From Gordionus sp. m RMFG-2023 (lineage: Eukaryota > Nematomorpha > Gordioida > Chordodea > Parachordodidae): a DNA stretch of 64,000 nucleotides. This document shows positions 1-10,935 of the stretch, in pieces. Numbering within the stretch: the first letter of the stretch is position 1; each line of letters starts with the position of its first letter. Both the position numbers and the translations under genes were made by a program. The notes under the pieces are model-generated. The model had not been told where the DNA came from. It saw only the letters and a list, made by a program, of their open reading frames with translations, and made no database searches. Location: the NCBI RefSeq assembly GCF_954871325.1, contig NC_088776.1:59916954-59980953 (forward strand), given 5' to 3'.

Positions 1-590
1 CCATAGGTCATTTGGATGTAACATTGTTCAACCACATACATGCATCAAATGTAAAATATTAGTTGACTCCAAAGGGAGGCATTGTCTTAATTGTATATAT
101 AGTCAAGGCAGGCATGCAAGGCATGCAGCAATTAATTTAGCTATTAGCCGTTCTCTTGCCAGGGCCCGAATACCAAACATCCTGGAGCCTACAAATTTAT
201 CATTAGATGATGGCTTAAGACCAGATGGCTTAACTTCTGTGCCTTGGTCTTTAGGGAAATCCTTAATTTGGGACTTCACATGCGTATCTTCTTTCCCAAA
301 AATTTTAAATTCTAATCCGGTTGATATAGCTGAGAAAAAAAAACAATGAAATATTCCAAATTCACAAATTATATTTTTACACCGATCGTAATCTCTTCCC
401 TTGGACATATGCCAAGCGGAACTTTAAGGTTCTTAAATATATAGGGGATAAGACAAGAGCCCTTACATCAGAACCAAAAGAATTCTATTTTTTAAAACAA
501 AACCTTCAAATCACTATTTTAAAATATAATTACTCATGTTTTTTTGGAACTTGTAGTCCTACCTCCGTTTTTATATAATATTGTTTTATT
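1..590 (+). pseudogene. REL-type non-LTR retrotransposon, C-terminal fragment (frameshifted)
   Basis: This is the 3' end of a non-LTR retroelement polyprotein: a CCHC zinc knuckle followed by a restriction-like endonuclease (PD-(D/E)XK type), which would nick target DNA for target-primed reverse transcription. It is cut by the window edge and closely similar to 20806-21405. Visible landmarks are the knuckle cysteines (CIKC), RPDGLTSVPW, GKSLIWDFTC and the conserved C-terminal tail. Two lesions are plain against the better copy: a 4-base deletion near base 11, and a run of 9 rather than 10 A at 335-343, which puts TGA just after the endonuclease's AEKKK motif. The element's AT-rich 3' end lies near 590. 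Domain identity is family knowledge; the breaks are seen directly. Confidence 0.85.
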
Positions 591-689
591 TTATTTTATA
601 TTTGATATGTTAATTTTAATATTAATTTTATTTCTATATATATTTTTAATTTAAAAATAAATGACATTTGTATAAAAAAAATAAATATA

Positions 690-1190
690 TATATATATAT
701 TTTTACCTATTTGCTTTGAAAAAATTCAAAAAAGTTCATAAATAACGATTATGACAATTGTCACTTTTCTATGGTACATCTTCACTGAAATTTTATTTTA
801 ACATCTTTACAATATATATTTTTACCTATTTGTTTTAAAAAAATTCAAAAAAGTTCACAAATAACGATTATGACAATTGTCACTTTTCTATGGTACATCT
901 TCACTGAAATTATTTTTTAACATCTTTACAATATATATTTTTACCTATTTGTTTTAAAAAAATTCAAAAAAGTTAACAAATAACGATTATGGCAATTGTC
1001 ACTTCTATGGTACATCTTCACTCAAATTTTATTTTAACATCTTTACAATATATATTTTTACCTATTAGCTTTGAAAAAATTCAAAAAGTTCAAAAGTAAC
1101 GATTATGACAATTGTCACTTGGTAAAATCTTCGCATAAATTTTAATTTAATATGTTTACATTTACAATATATATTTTTACCTGTACCTAT
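690..1190. repeat. 119-bp tandem repeat, about 4 copies
   Basis: A unit beginning TTTTTACCTATTTG and carrying AACGATTATGACAATTGTC recurs with the ACC anchor at 705, 824, 943, 1060 and 1179 (spacings 119, 119, 117, 119). Copies are highly similar, so the array is fairly young. The inner segment GACAATTGTC is a 10-base palindrome. The last unit is interrupted at about 1190 by the element that follows. Confidence 0.9.
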
Positions 1191-1401
1191 ATATGCTGCT
1201 AACTAAAAAGATCAACTTAGTCGACTAAATTAGTCGTTTTAGTCGACTATGATAGTCGTTTTAGTCGACTATGTTAGTCGTTTTAGTCGACTAAATTAGT
1301 CGCTTTAGTCGACTATATTAGCTGTTTTAGTCGACTAAATTAGTCGTTTTAGTAGACTAAATTAGTCGACTAATAGACTAATTTAGTCTTTAACAACACT
1401 A
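1191..1401. mobile_element. Probable hAT-like MITE carrying a 22-bp minisatellite
   Basis: The right end reads TTTAACAACACTA, which in reverse complement is the same terminal motif (TAGTGTTGTTAAA) as the MITEs elsewhere in this window. The left end (ATATGCTGCTAAC) matches it only partly. Flanking octamers GTACCTAT and GTAAGAAT agree at 5 of 8 bases, a weak target duplication. The interior is seven 22-bp units starting at 1219, 1241, 1263, 1285, 1307, 1329 and 1351, each centred on AGTCGACT. The 12-mer TTAGTCGACTAA is a perfect palindrome. Subterminal repeats of this kind bind transposase in known hAT elements; here that is inference. Confidence 0.5.
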
Positions 1402-3480
1402 GTAAGAATTGTATAAGTCAATAAAGACCATATTAAAAAAATCATTTATTTGTCGATTAGTAAATAAGATGTAAAAATATTTTAATCATTTATGATGTTT
1501 AAATTAAAAATTAGAAAAAAATTAAAATTTAGATACCTAGCTTTATCATCTGAAATACCTAATACAATTATATTTAGTCGATGAGTAAATAAGATGTAAA
1601 ATTTTTTAATCATTTATGATTTTTAAATTAAAAATTTAAAAATATCTAATTATCTTTAAAATTGCAAATACAATTATATTTCAAATATAATTGTTTGGAA
1701 AAATAATATCTTAAAATCATCATTTTATTCATTTTATTAGCACTGTGTATATAATAATGTTGGAAATAATTATTTCAGAAATAATATATTGAAAGTATAA
1801 AAAGATATATAAATCCCTCCTAATGATGGCGTTTTTTGAAAATATATTTTATTTCAATTTTATTTTTTTTACAAAAATTCTAAAAAATTTCTTAAAATCT
1901 TTAAATTCAAATTAATTAATATAATTAATTATATTCATATTTTTAATTCAATAAAAGTATTTATTTCTTAATTCTCGACGGCATTTTTATTATCCATGAC
2001 GTCATATTTATTATTTTTGATGATATTACATTAAAGATGAGATTTTATAGATACATGCTAAGAATATTACGAAATTTAAGTAGCTCATTCAATATCTGTT
2101 TATAAGTATATTCAACATTCGACGTATACATTCGTTTTCCATTATAATTTGTATCAAATTAAAGATTAATATTAATTGATTTGTTAAAATTTTCAACGGG
2201 GATCCATGGATTGATCATGAATAACTAGAAAGAGTCAAAAGTGTGCGGGAGTGGGTGGAAGGCGGGATTCAGATTATCTCACGACTCTTAAGTATATCAA
2301 AAATTAATTTTTCATTTGTGCTAGGTTCATTGCTTGAATATAAATGTTTCGCAATGTATGGTTAAATTATGATTATTAAAGAAAATACTCTTCAAATTTA
2401 AAAAAATTTTCAGAGATTCAAAATTTTTCTAAAATATCATATTAACTAATTTTTTTTGTAAAACTTGACAAAGACACAAAACATCCTTAATTTTAAATAT
2501 AGAAATATCTGTAAATTTATTACTAATTCAATAATTCCTTCTTTTAACATATTAGTTCACTTTAATCCTATAATATTTTACTTGATTCAATCAGCGAACA
2601 TCTAAACCTTCAACGCTCGAGATGAAAGACACGAAGAAGTTAGTTCGGTACTAAGTCCAACTCCTCAAAATCTCTTCTTAGAGAACAAGACCAATATCAC
2701 TGATAATTGACCCAAGAAACATGAGTTTGATATCTAGTACTATTATAACAGATTAGACAACCAAGAACGAATATGAAAAAAACTCTAAATCACAAGCATA
2801 AGAAAAGGTAAAAGCTTTTCATCGATGATCCCTGGTCCTAAAGAAGGTAAAAGCTACCTCTGATAAATCATATAAAATAACTGAATCATTATCAGAAGAA
2901 TGTTTCAGAGAGCTAAGAGTAGCCTAAAGGACAGCAAACTTCTTCTATAAAATTAAAGACTTTCGTCTAGAGTAGGGATAGAACTAACAAAATCTTAGAC
3001 AACGCCTTTACAAAATCTTGCGATTCCTTAAAAGTCTTAAATTTGGCAAGCAACAATATATCTGAATATCCCGTTCAGTTCGGTTAAATTTTCCAATCTG
3101 AGTGGATATGTCACCTCAATATTATAGCGACCCTAAATATAGAATCATTGGATGAAAGTAAGGCTCGATTCTGGAAATGAGTGGTAAAATTTTATATAAA
3201 TTCCTTAAATTATATAATAATAGAATTACAGAGGTATCATTTGCACGACCATGTTAGGATTTTTCTTTAAAAATTATTTACGCTTACCGCCCTGCCCAGC
3301 CCTGATTGTTTTTTTTTAAAAAAAAGGTTTTAAGACTGCGGTTTTTTTAAAAAATATTATATTTTATTTATTTTAAATTTTCATAGCTAATAATGGCGAT
3401 TTTAAATATTTAGTTTTAAAATGTATGGCTGCTTTAAATATTATATATAACGACTATAATGAAGAAATGGTATACCGATT
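1402..3480. other. Gene-free AT-rich DNA with a ~125-bp direct repeat
   Basis: Two diverged copies of a roughly 125-bp unit start at GTCGAT 1452 and 1577. A less AT-rich stretch at 2590-3190 has short broken open frames that I could not assign to any family. Isolated G- or C-rich patches lie at about 2240-2275 and 3288-3305. No promoter-plus-exon structure was recognised. Confidence 0.5.
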
Positions 3481-3526
<46 letters not shown>

Positions 3527-3838
3527 TTTCCTTCCTTCCTTCCTTCCTTCCTTCCTTCCTTCCTTCTTTCTTTCTCTTCTTTCTTTCTTTCTTCCTTTCC
3601 TTCTTTCTTTCTCTTCTTTCTTCCTTCCTTCCTTCCTTCCTTCCTTCCTTCCTTCCTTCCTTCCTTCCTTCCTTCCTTCCTTCCTTCCTTCCTTCCTTCC
3701 TTCCTTCCTTCCTTCCTTCCTTCCTTCCTTCCTTCCTTCCTTCCTTCCTTCCTTCCTTCCTTCCTTCCTTCCTTCCTTCCTTCCTTCCTTCCTTCCTTCC
3801 TTCCTTCCTTCCTTCCTTCCTTCCTTCCTTCCTTCGTT
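3480..3838. repeat. (CTTT)n / (CTTC)n microsatellite
   Basis: About 360 bp of pure pyrimidine on the + strand. It is CTTT-type from 3480 to about 3525, mixed CTTT/CCTT to about 3620, then essentially uninterrupted CTTC to 3836. The long Ser/Phe/Leu/Pro open frames over it are products of the repeat, not genes. Mirror-symmetric homopyrimidine tracts of this length can form triplex (H-DNA). Confidence 0.98.
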
Positions 3839-4667
3839 CCGTGTAGTTAAAATCTAATTTATTAAATTATAAAATATATAGGATGTGTCAAAAACATTAA
3901 AAAATTCAATTGGCTAGCTTTCGGAAAATTTTCCAATATAAATATAAAAAAGATTTTTTTGCAAATATAATTTATTAACATATTTGTGTCATTTGTTTTT
4001 TAAAAACATTTCATTTGTTAGAAATAAGATATTATAGAAAGCTTGTTACTTTTTTCCTATAGTCAACTTTGTATAAATATAAAATTAGGTTAAAACGAAG
4101 TTGACATTCAACATAAGACCTTACTTAGCTCAAAGCTAAGCGAAACACCAGATCAATGCAACATAGAAATTGCTTGGCGACTGCTATGATAGCTGAATAA
4201 AATGAGATAATGAACTTATAGCAACTCTAATAGAAATGAAATGCAATTACGTGGCCCCAAAATGGATACAACAAAGGATACATCTAGATACACCAATAAA
4301 TACAAGCAGTTTATACTCGAATTCATAATGTAAAATCTTTCCTATTCTACTTCATTCATTCTTTCCTTTTTATTATTTTTAAGGTAGATAAATAATGTTT
4401 TATTTTTTTCACTAACAAATTAATGATAAAATTTTTTGTAAAGTTAATTAATTTTCTAAATTTTTTTTATAGAGTAAAATGACTTGTTCACATATTGTTT
4501 ATAGAAGAAATCTACATTTTACATTTAAAATATGGCTTAGAATCTCTTATTATTATTGTTATCAATAATTGCACTGATATCAGAATAATAATTTTTAATT
4601 ATATAATAGTAAAAGTATATCAAATGTCATTTTATTCCAGTTAATTAATTGATTTAATTTAATAATA
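3839..4667. other. Gene-free AT-rich DNA
   Basis: No gene was recognised. The part at 4085-4320 is less AT-rich than its surroundings but has no long frame or known motif. Confidence 0.4.
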
Positions 4668-5489
4668 CTGGAGTATTTTGCTAATTAAAATCCTATTTAA
4701 TATAATTCGAGCGAATATCCTATATTTATAAGCTTATTTTATTTATTATAAATTAATATACAATTAAATGTTACAGATAAATACATTATCTGTTTACACA
4801 TACAAATTTATAAAATTTATATGATAAAAGTAGATATAGGATTTAATTTAATAAATTGGGCATTTTACAACTAATATGAACATCTTCAACTTGAATATCT
4901 TCCAATATATGACTTTCAATGTCTATAATTAAAATCGATTTATAAAATATTCTTAACGCACAAAGTATCTTCATCTATTTATCCTTATCTAATTTCAATA
5001 TGGCTATAAATTATCTACATTTATCCTAACATCACTTCAAATGTATAAATCTTAAATACTTCTGCCATCAATTTTTCAGGTGTCTACAAAATATTTTCTA
5101 ACACGACTAGACTACACACAATTTTAAATACAAACTGGATGTTTTCCTCCTAGTCTTCGATATATGTACTAAGACATTTCTATAAACCCCCCCCCCCCCC
5201 ATCTAACTTTGTTCTTTATAGCTTCGAATCTAACAGACATTGGTTTCAGCACCTTCTTATATCCTATGAATTTCTGACTTTAATTTTCCTAGACTATGGT
5301 ATAACCATATCTTTTCCTCAAATAATTCCGAAATAAATTTTAGTATTTAATTATAAATTAGGTCTTATGTAGCAGAAAAGTATGTAGAATTGTTTTTAAT
5401 TTTAGACATTGAAAGTGATCTATGGGAAGAGATTCAATTTCAAGATGATCCTTCATATTATGAACAAAGTGGCCAATTTGTTAAATTAA

Positions 5490-6112
5490 ATCCTATAACC
5501 GAACCTAAACGGCTGCTGAACCCGAACCTGAGCTGAACCTTAACCGAACCTTAAACGAACCTTAACGGAACCCGAACTGAAACCGAACCTGAACTGAATA
5601 AAACCGAATTTTTAAACCGATATTTTTTCGAACCTGAAACGAAACTGAACCGTTAATATTATCTGTCCGAACAAACCATAATCGATATTTTTTACCGAAC
5701 CTGTTCTTAAAGTTGAACCGTGAAATTGATTTTTACTCTAACCGAATCGATAAAAATGATTGTGAACGGGTTTGAACTTCAGGATTTTACGTTTATAAAA
5801 TAATTAGAAAATTGCTTAAATTCTAATTTATATCCAAATTGTTTGTAAGGTTAATCAATTTGAATTTTTATAAATTTTTGTATATTTACTTTTTTAAAAC
5901 ATTTTTTAAATATTTTAACTATCTTTTTGCATATTTATGAAATGAAAGAAAATATGTCAATTTATGTATAATTAGAATGTAAGTTTTATTCAAAAGAGTT
6001 CAAGCCAGTTTCTAGAGGTTCGAACCGAACTAAACTGATATTATTTTTTTTTAAAAACAAAACCTGAACTCCGAACCTTTATTTTAATAAAAACCCGAAA
6101 CTGAACCGAAAC
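5490..6112. repeat. Degenerate CCGAACC(TTAA) minisatellite
   Basis: Short units of the form CCGAACCTTAA (about 11 bp, very irregular) run densely from 5490 to 5780 and resume at 6005-6112, separated by AT-rich DNA. All copies have the same orientation, and the array lies wholly inside the inverted-repeat element. Confidence 0.8.
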
Positions 6113-6194
6113 GAATGCCTATAACTCAGAAACCTGCAAGCACGACCCTTAGTCTAGCCCCGAATTCGAGCCGGACCTTAAATCGAACCTTTAT

Positions 6195-6370
6195 GGGCCA
6201 GATCTTTTCAAGCCGGGCCATTCCTGGCCGGGCTTTTTATGGCCGGGCCTTTCCGGGACGGGCTTTTACTGGCCGGGCCTTTACTGGACGGGCTTTTACT
6301 GGCCGGGCCTTTACTGGCCGGGACTTAATTGGCCGGGCCTTAATTGGCCGGGCCTTTTTAGGCCGGGCTA
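6195..6370. repeat. 15-bp GC-rich minisatellite (GGCCGGGCCTTTACT)
   Basis: About twelve units of exactly 15 bp start at 6196, 6211, 6226 and so on to 6361, each with the core GCCGGGC. Because 15 is a multiple of three, one frame encodes a GRAFT-like pentapeptide repeat for 107 codons (6115-6438). I see no start context, splice site or domain, so I treat the frame as a by-product. It is the most GC-rich segment of the window. Confidence 0.9.
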
Positions 6371-6556
6371 ATGGTTCCTATGCAGGTTTCTGCTCTAACT
6401 ACTTTTATTATATAAATTTTGAAAATTTGTATGTGTAAACGAGATAGTGATTTATCTGTAATATTTAATTGTATATTAATTTATAATAAAGAGGGTAAGC
6501 TATAAATATAGGATATTCGCTCGAATAAAATTAGGTAGGAATATTATAGTAGGGTA

Positions 6557-7906
6557 CTTATATTAAAATGCATGGACCTAATTTTATGATATACCCGGTA
6601 CATAGAAAATAGAATAAAAGGCCGCACACGAACTCTGCATTGGGCGCATTTTTAGGCCACCCGCTCGCCCACTCACCCGCCCTCACCTGACAGCTTAGCA
6701 ACCCATCCATCCACCTGATCTACCACCTGCCCGCCTTCTCGCCCACTCATCTGACTTCCGCCCGCTCTTCTTACTCAACCGCTCACGCGTTCGTTCATTG
6801 AATGGGCATTCGGATTTTTAAAAATATTTTCAAAAGTGGGCATGTGGCGGGCGGGAATAGATAAAAAAGAAGGGGCAGGCGGAAGGGCGGGTGAAATTAT
6901 ATAAAAATTAGAATTTTGCGGGTAAAATATTATGTTGAGCTCGATATTTTCCCCAGACCTTCATAGGGTGACTGACCCAGGCCAGGAGTCATGAGTGGGC
7001 GCCATATGTACAATATGTATTTTTATTAACTGGAAGAGCTGAGCCTAAATTTTTGTGTGGGGCCCAGTGGTCTTGTTCATTAGCTTATGTATCTGGTTTA
7101 TCCGATAAAATTAGGTCCATGCACTATATTTGTTAGCCCGATCAGGGTTTAAAATTACGGGCCATGGGCAGTCATCCTATGCAGGTCATTTATTTATGTA
7201 TTACAGCCATGGCATTACTTACCTTGGAAATTTTTATATATTTTTTAATAGATGATTATATTATTAATATAGCCATTTTTTAAATCTTTTTAAAGCTAGC
7301 AAAATAATTTTGTTTCTAATAAGTAATATTACATATAAACAGCTTACTCATCATAACTTACAAGACTTCGTCGAATTATTACATTGTAGCATATCTTCAT
7401 ATCTCTATCTCTAAAATTTAGATATTTAATTATATACTTTAATTTAATGATTTCATATTCATACAATTTGCATTATTATATCTACCTTAGAATAATTTGA
7501 TATCATACTGCTTTTTTACACCAATGCTAATCTATGTTCGATATTGTAATATTAACTTGTGCTTGTGTTTGGACTACCCTTTGTTGTTAAATATTTTGAA
7601 TACAATAAAGTCAATATTTAAATTTTATATACACTACTCATATATTAAATATCAGTTTAAAATTTTAGATATGAAGATAAAGAAATAATCTTTGAGATGC
7701 ATTCAAATATAAATTATCCATTTCACAACTATACCTGTTTAAACGTTGTTAGACAAAATTTAATTTATAAAGCATCATTCTAAGACTTTTGCCAATAATT
7801 ATCTCCGTGAAATTCTAACATACATTATTCAAACTAAAATTTTCAGACTTTATAAATTTAATGCATAAATAATAAATTAGAAATGAACCAAAACGTAGAG
7901 AGTTAT
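6557..7906. other. Gene-free DNA with C-rich then G-rich strand-skewed patches
   Basis: The + strand is C-rich (repeated CCCGCC and CCACC motifs) at 6650-6790, then G-rich (GGCGGGCGGG, GGGCGGGTG) at 6835-6900. The rest is AT-rich. A 63-codon frame at 7497 has no recognisable feature and is not called. Confidence 0.5.
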
Positions 7907-8262
<356 letters not shown>

Positions 8263-8321
8263 TAATTGATTGCAGAACTAAAGCTATTTTCATTTTAATT
8301 ATTCGTCCCGTTTAAAAATGA

Positions 8322-8349
8322 GCTCAAATCGACCCTTTAAACAACACTA
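8322..8349 (-). mobile_element. Isolated right end of a hAT-like MITE
   Basis: The sequence GCTCAAATCGACCCTTTAAACAACACTA reproduces the right terminus of the MITE at 42926-43109. No matching left end was found upstream, where the CTTT microsatellite lies, so this is probably a truncated copy. Confidence 0.5.
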
Positions 8350-8738
8350 TTTAGATCTAATGGCCATGTCGTATATATATATAATTTCTTTTAATAGTTA
8401 ACATATTTTAGAAAGGAATATAAATCTTTCGTATAAGACCATCAATTATTATATAAGGAATAATACAATATTTTCTTATAATGCAATTCAACAACTCATA
8501 ATAAAAAATTTATTTTTTTATCATAAGAGGAAATTTTAATTAATGATTTTTTTTATTTGATTACCATTATAACATATATATAAAAACATAAAAACATTAC
8601 ATTTATATCTCTAACGACCTATACAATTCTTACAATTAATTTAGACGATATTTTTAATCGGGTCTTTTTCCCTTCTTGGACCATCTTTCACCAGCCAGTA
8701 AAATAATTATTAGAAATTGCTTAGGCCATAATAAAAAA
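8350..8738. other. Gene-free AT-rich DNA
   Basis: Nothing recognised. Confidence 0.4.
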
Positions 8739-8927
8739 TATTGTTGGTTAAATCACCTAAATGACCAATTCCAAAATGACTCTTTCTTGTAAAGTTTTTA
8801 AACTAAAGAATTGGTTTCAATATTTAAGTTTAGGTTCAACTTAGAGATTTCAGTTTATTTTTTAAGGTTAAACGCTTAACTAAGCTTTATTGGAATTGGG
8901 CTAAAGTTATGCGACATAACAACACTA
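8739..8927. mobile_element. hAT-like MITE, 189 bp, perfect 8-bp target duplication
   Basis: The left end TATTGTTGGTTAAATCACC and the reverse complement of the right end (TAGTGTTGTTATGTCGC) align over about 35 bp, sharing a CCAATTCC-type inner end. The element is flanked by identical octamers ATAAAAAA at 8731-8738 and 8928-8935. An 8-bp duplication and TAGTGTTG-type termini are typical of hAT transposons. The interior does not match the commoner MITE family here, so it is a separate subfamily. It has no coding capacity and would need a transposase in trans. Confidence 0.75.
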
Positions 8928-8935
8928 ATAAAAAA

Positions 8936-10489
8936 ACCTTAAATTATCTAACATATCTAGCTTTTAAAATATTGGTTAATTTTCATGGTCCGTTAAAATA
9001 TTTTGTATTAAGGCCTCAAACTTAAATTTTTTTCTCCTTTTTTCAGGAAATTAGCAAGTAAAAGGTTTTTCAGCCCCAGGCCAGTTCGGATTTCCAGTGA
9101 ACGCTTAATTATTTTTTTATAGCCGATCATCGCTTGCACAGATAAAAGACGAGTATAACTAAATAATCAAAATAATATTATATGCCATCTCTAATATCAA
9201 TCTATAATTTAAAAAAAAAACTAATTAGTTAAATTTATGTAATTGCAAATATATGTTGATTATGATAGATTCGCCTGGCTCTTTCAGAGTTCATTAAAAT
9301 TTCGATTATTCATCTTTCATTTGAATTCTGGGATTAAATGTCCTATTATATATAAATTTTGCCCATAAACTGTTATTAGAATTTTGACCAGCTTGCATTA
9401 TTATTGGTTATATTGATAAATATTCCTGACCCCCTCCCCCCCCCCCCCCACCCCCCAAGAGCTAGACCAGCCCACTAAAATGATAATTATTATTACAATC
9501 AAAATGCATTTTTAAAATTTTTATTCAAGATTTCATAATCTTAATACTTTATTATTACAATAACAATTCTTCAGTGCTGTACTGAGGATAAATAAAATGG
9601 GTTATATTAAATAATTGTGAAATCAAAATATTTTAAAATTTAAACTTTTTATTTAAAATGAGCTAATATCGTAAAAATTTTTATAAATAAATGTCTAAAC
9701 AATATTTGTTATCAAAGATTTTTAACACCATAAATAAATGGATATTTAATTTGTAAGATATTTTTTATTCTATTTATTAATGTAAACCAATTAATTATTT
9801 ATAAAAATTATGATAAATTTATAAAGCGCCATCATTAGGAGAAATATTTATTGTTTATTTAGAATTTAAATGAATTTCTTTTTTAAAAATAATTATCCTA
9901 ACAATAATATGTATGTCAATATAATATAATATAAATCAAAAAAAAGTTGGTAATTTATTTGAATAAATGATTTATTCTATATTATAATATAAAAGTAAAT
10001 TAATTTCATTTATATAATATATATATAATGTTTAATGTAAAAATTTACTATATAATGTTAATAAAAATGATTTAATATGAAGTTTAACACAATAACATAA
10101 TTCGTGGTTTCCTTTATTCATAACTAGTAATCATAAAATAATAAAAATAATTTTTAATTTCCGGTCATAGGTTACTTTATAATATACTATAAAAATGTAA
10201 TAACATATAATTAATTTTTTCTAAGATAAATATTAAATAAAGGTGAAAAAAATATGAAAATGGCGTTTATACGGAACAGCATAGGGGATAAAAAACAGAA
10301 GGAAGTTGGGAATGAGAGGAGATGAGAGAGCATAGATATGGAAGGTTATTTGATGGAAGAGATAAAACCGTTGTAAGAAGAGGGATTCCTTAGGATGATC
10401 GGTTCGAATCCGTTTACATAATTCTTTAAAAGATCGTTGGGCTTTGCTACCTATGATGGTTAGAAACTCAATTCATAGCCTCACCAATA
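8936..10489. other. Gene-free AT-rich DNA with a poly-C tract
   Basis: A C-rich run at 9431-9457 is followed by GAGCTAGACCAGCCCACT. Read on the - strand, this looks like the AGTGG...TAG start of hAT-group elements with a G-rich subterminus, but no partner end was found. A 75-bp stretch near 10150 resembles 20590. A B-box-like GGTTCGAATCC at 10401-10411 lacks a convincing A box. Confidence 0.4.
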
Positions 10490-10935
10490 GTGCACTATCC
10501 TGCATCTTCAAACATAAAAATCACCAAACCCGCCCACTAAGCGCACTTTTCACTAAGGACAAAACCAATGGCATCGTTGGTTTCCTGAGTTCGGAAAGCG
10601 TCCTTCTCCTCCCTTCCTAAACATATTTTTCTACTCACAGCTATTCTTCCACCTCACCTAATAACACCTGTATTCTAACCACATTAAACACATTTATTCC
10701 CCTAACACCTACCACTCATGTAGAGAGCATTAACTTCCTAAAATTCGATAAACCTCTCATTTTCTTTAGAATTCTTAAACCTTCCAGATTAGAAGTAATT
10801 AAAGCTCTCTCCACCTATTTCCGATCATTACTAAATAACTTCTCTTCTCTCGATCATTGGCTCAAACTCTTCTCAAACGACTCTCCAACCTCCCAATCCT
10901 GAGATCCATAAATCTTTAACCCAACAAATAAAAGA
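10490..10935 (+). pseudogene. REL-type non-LTR element, 5' coding fragment
   Basis: This is homologous to 34947-35110 and 46960-47385. It covers the element's N-terminal region: the conserved KTNGIV segment, then INFLKFDKPLI and the helical segment around LSTYFRSLLNN with DHWLKLF. It is broken by frame changes and an in-frame stop at the zinc-finger-like part; the second cysteine of the CPxC pair seen in other copies is lost. Both ends are truncated. Its pyrimidine-rich coding strand contrasts with the AT-rich surroundings and marks transposon-derived DNA. Confidence 0.75.

Larger units (their letters stand above)
4668..6554. mobile_element. 1.9-kb element with ~170-bp terminal inverted repeats
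   Basis: Bases 4668-4838 and 6386-6554 are inverted repeats of each other. The 22-base junction around AGGATATTCGCTCGAAT and long blocks such as TTGTATATTAATTTATAA are matched exactly, with small indels elsewhere. The flanks show TA on both sides (4666-4667 and 6555-6556), as expected for a Tc1/mariner-type TA duplication. The interior holds a poly-C tract (5188-5200), a degenerate GAACC array, AT-rich DNA and a 15-bp GC-rich array. No intact transposase was found, so this is probably a non-autonomous or decayed DNA transposon. The superfamily call rests only on the TA flank. Confidence 0.7.

Noticed and set aside
3425-3857. Two 130-140-codon Ser/Phe/Leu/Pro open frames
   Set aside because: They are the CTTT/CTTC microsatellite read in two frames; no start context or domain.
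10401-10411. Perfect B-box-like GGTTCGAATCC, possible tRNA or SINE
   Set aside because: No A box at the right distance upstream and no cloverleaf; one 11-base match is not enough.
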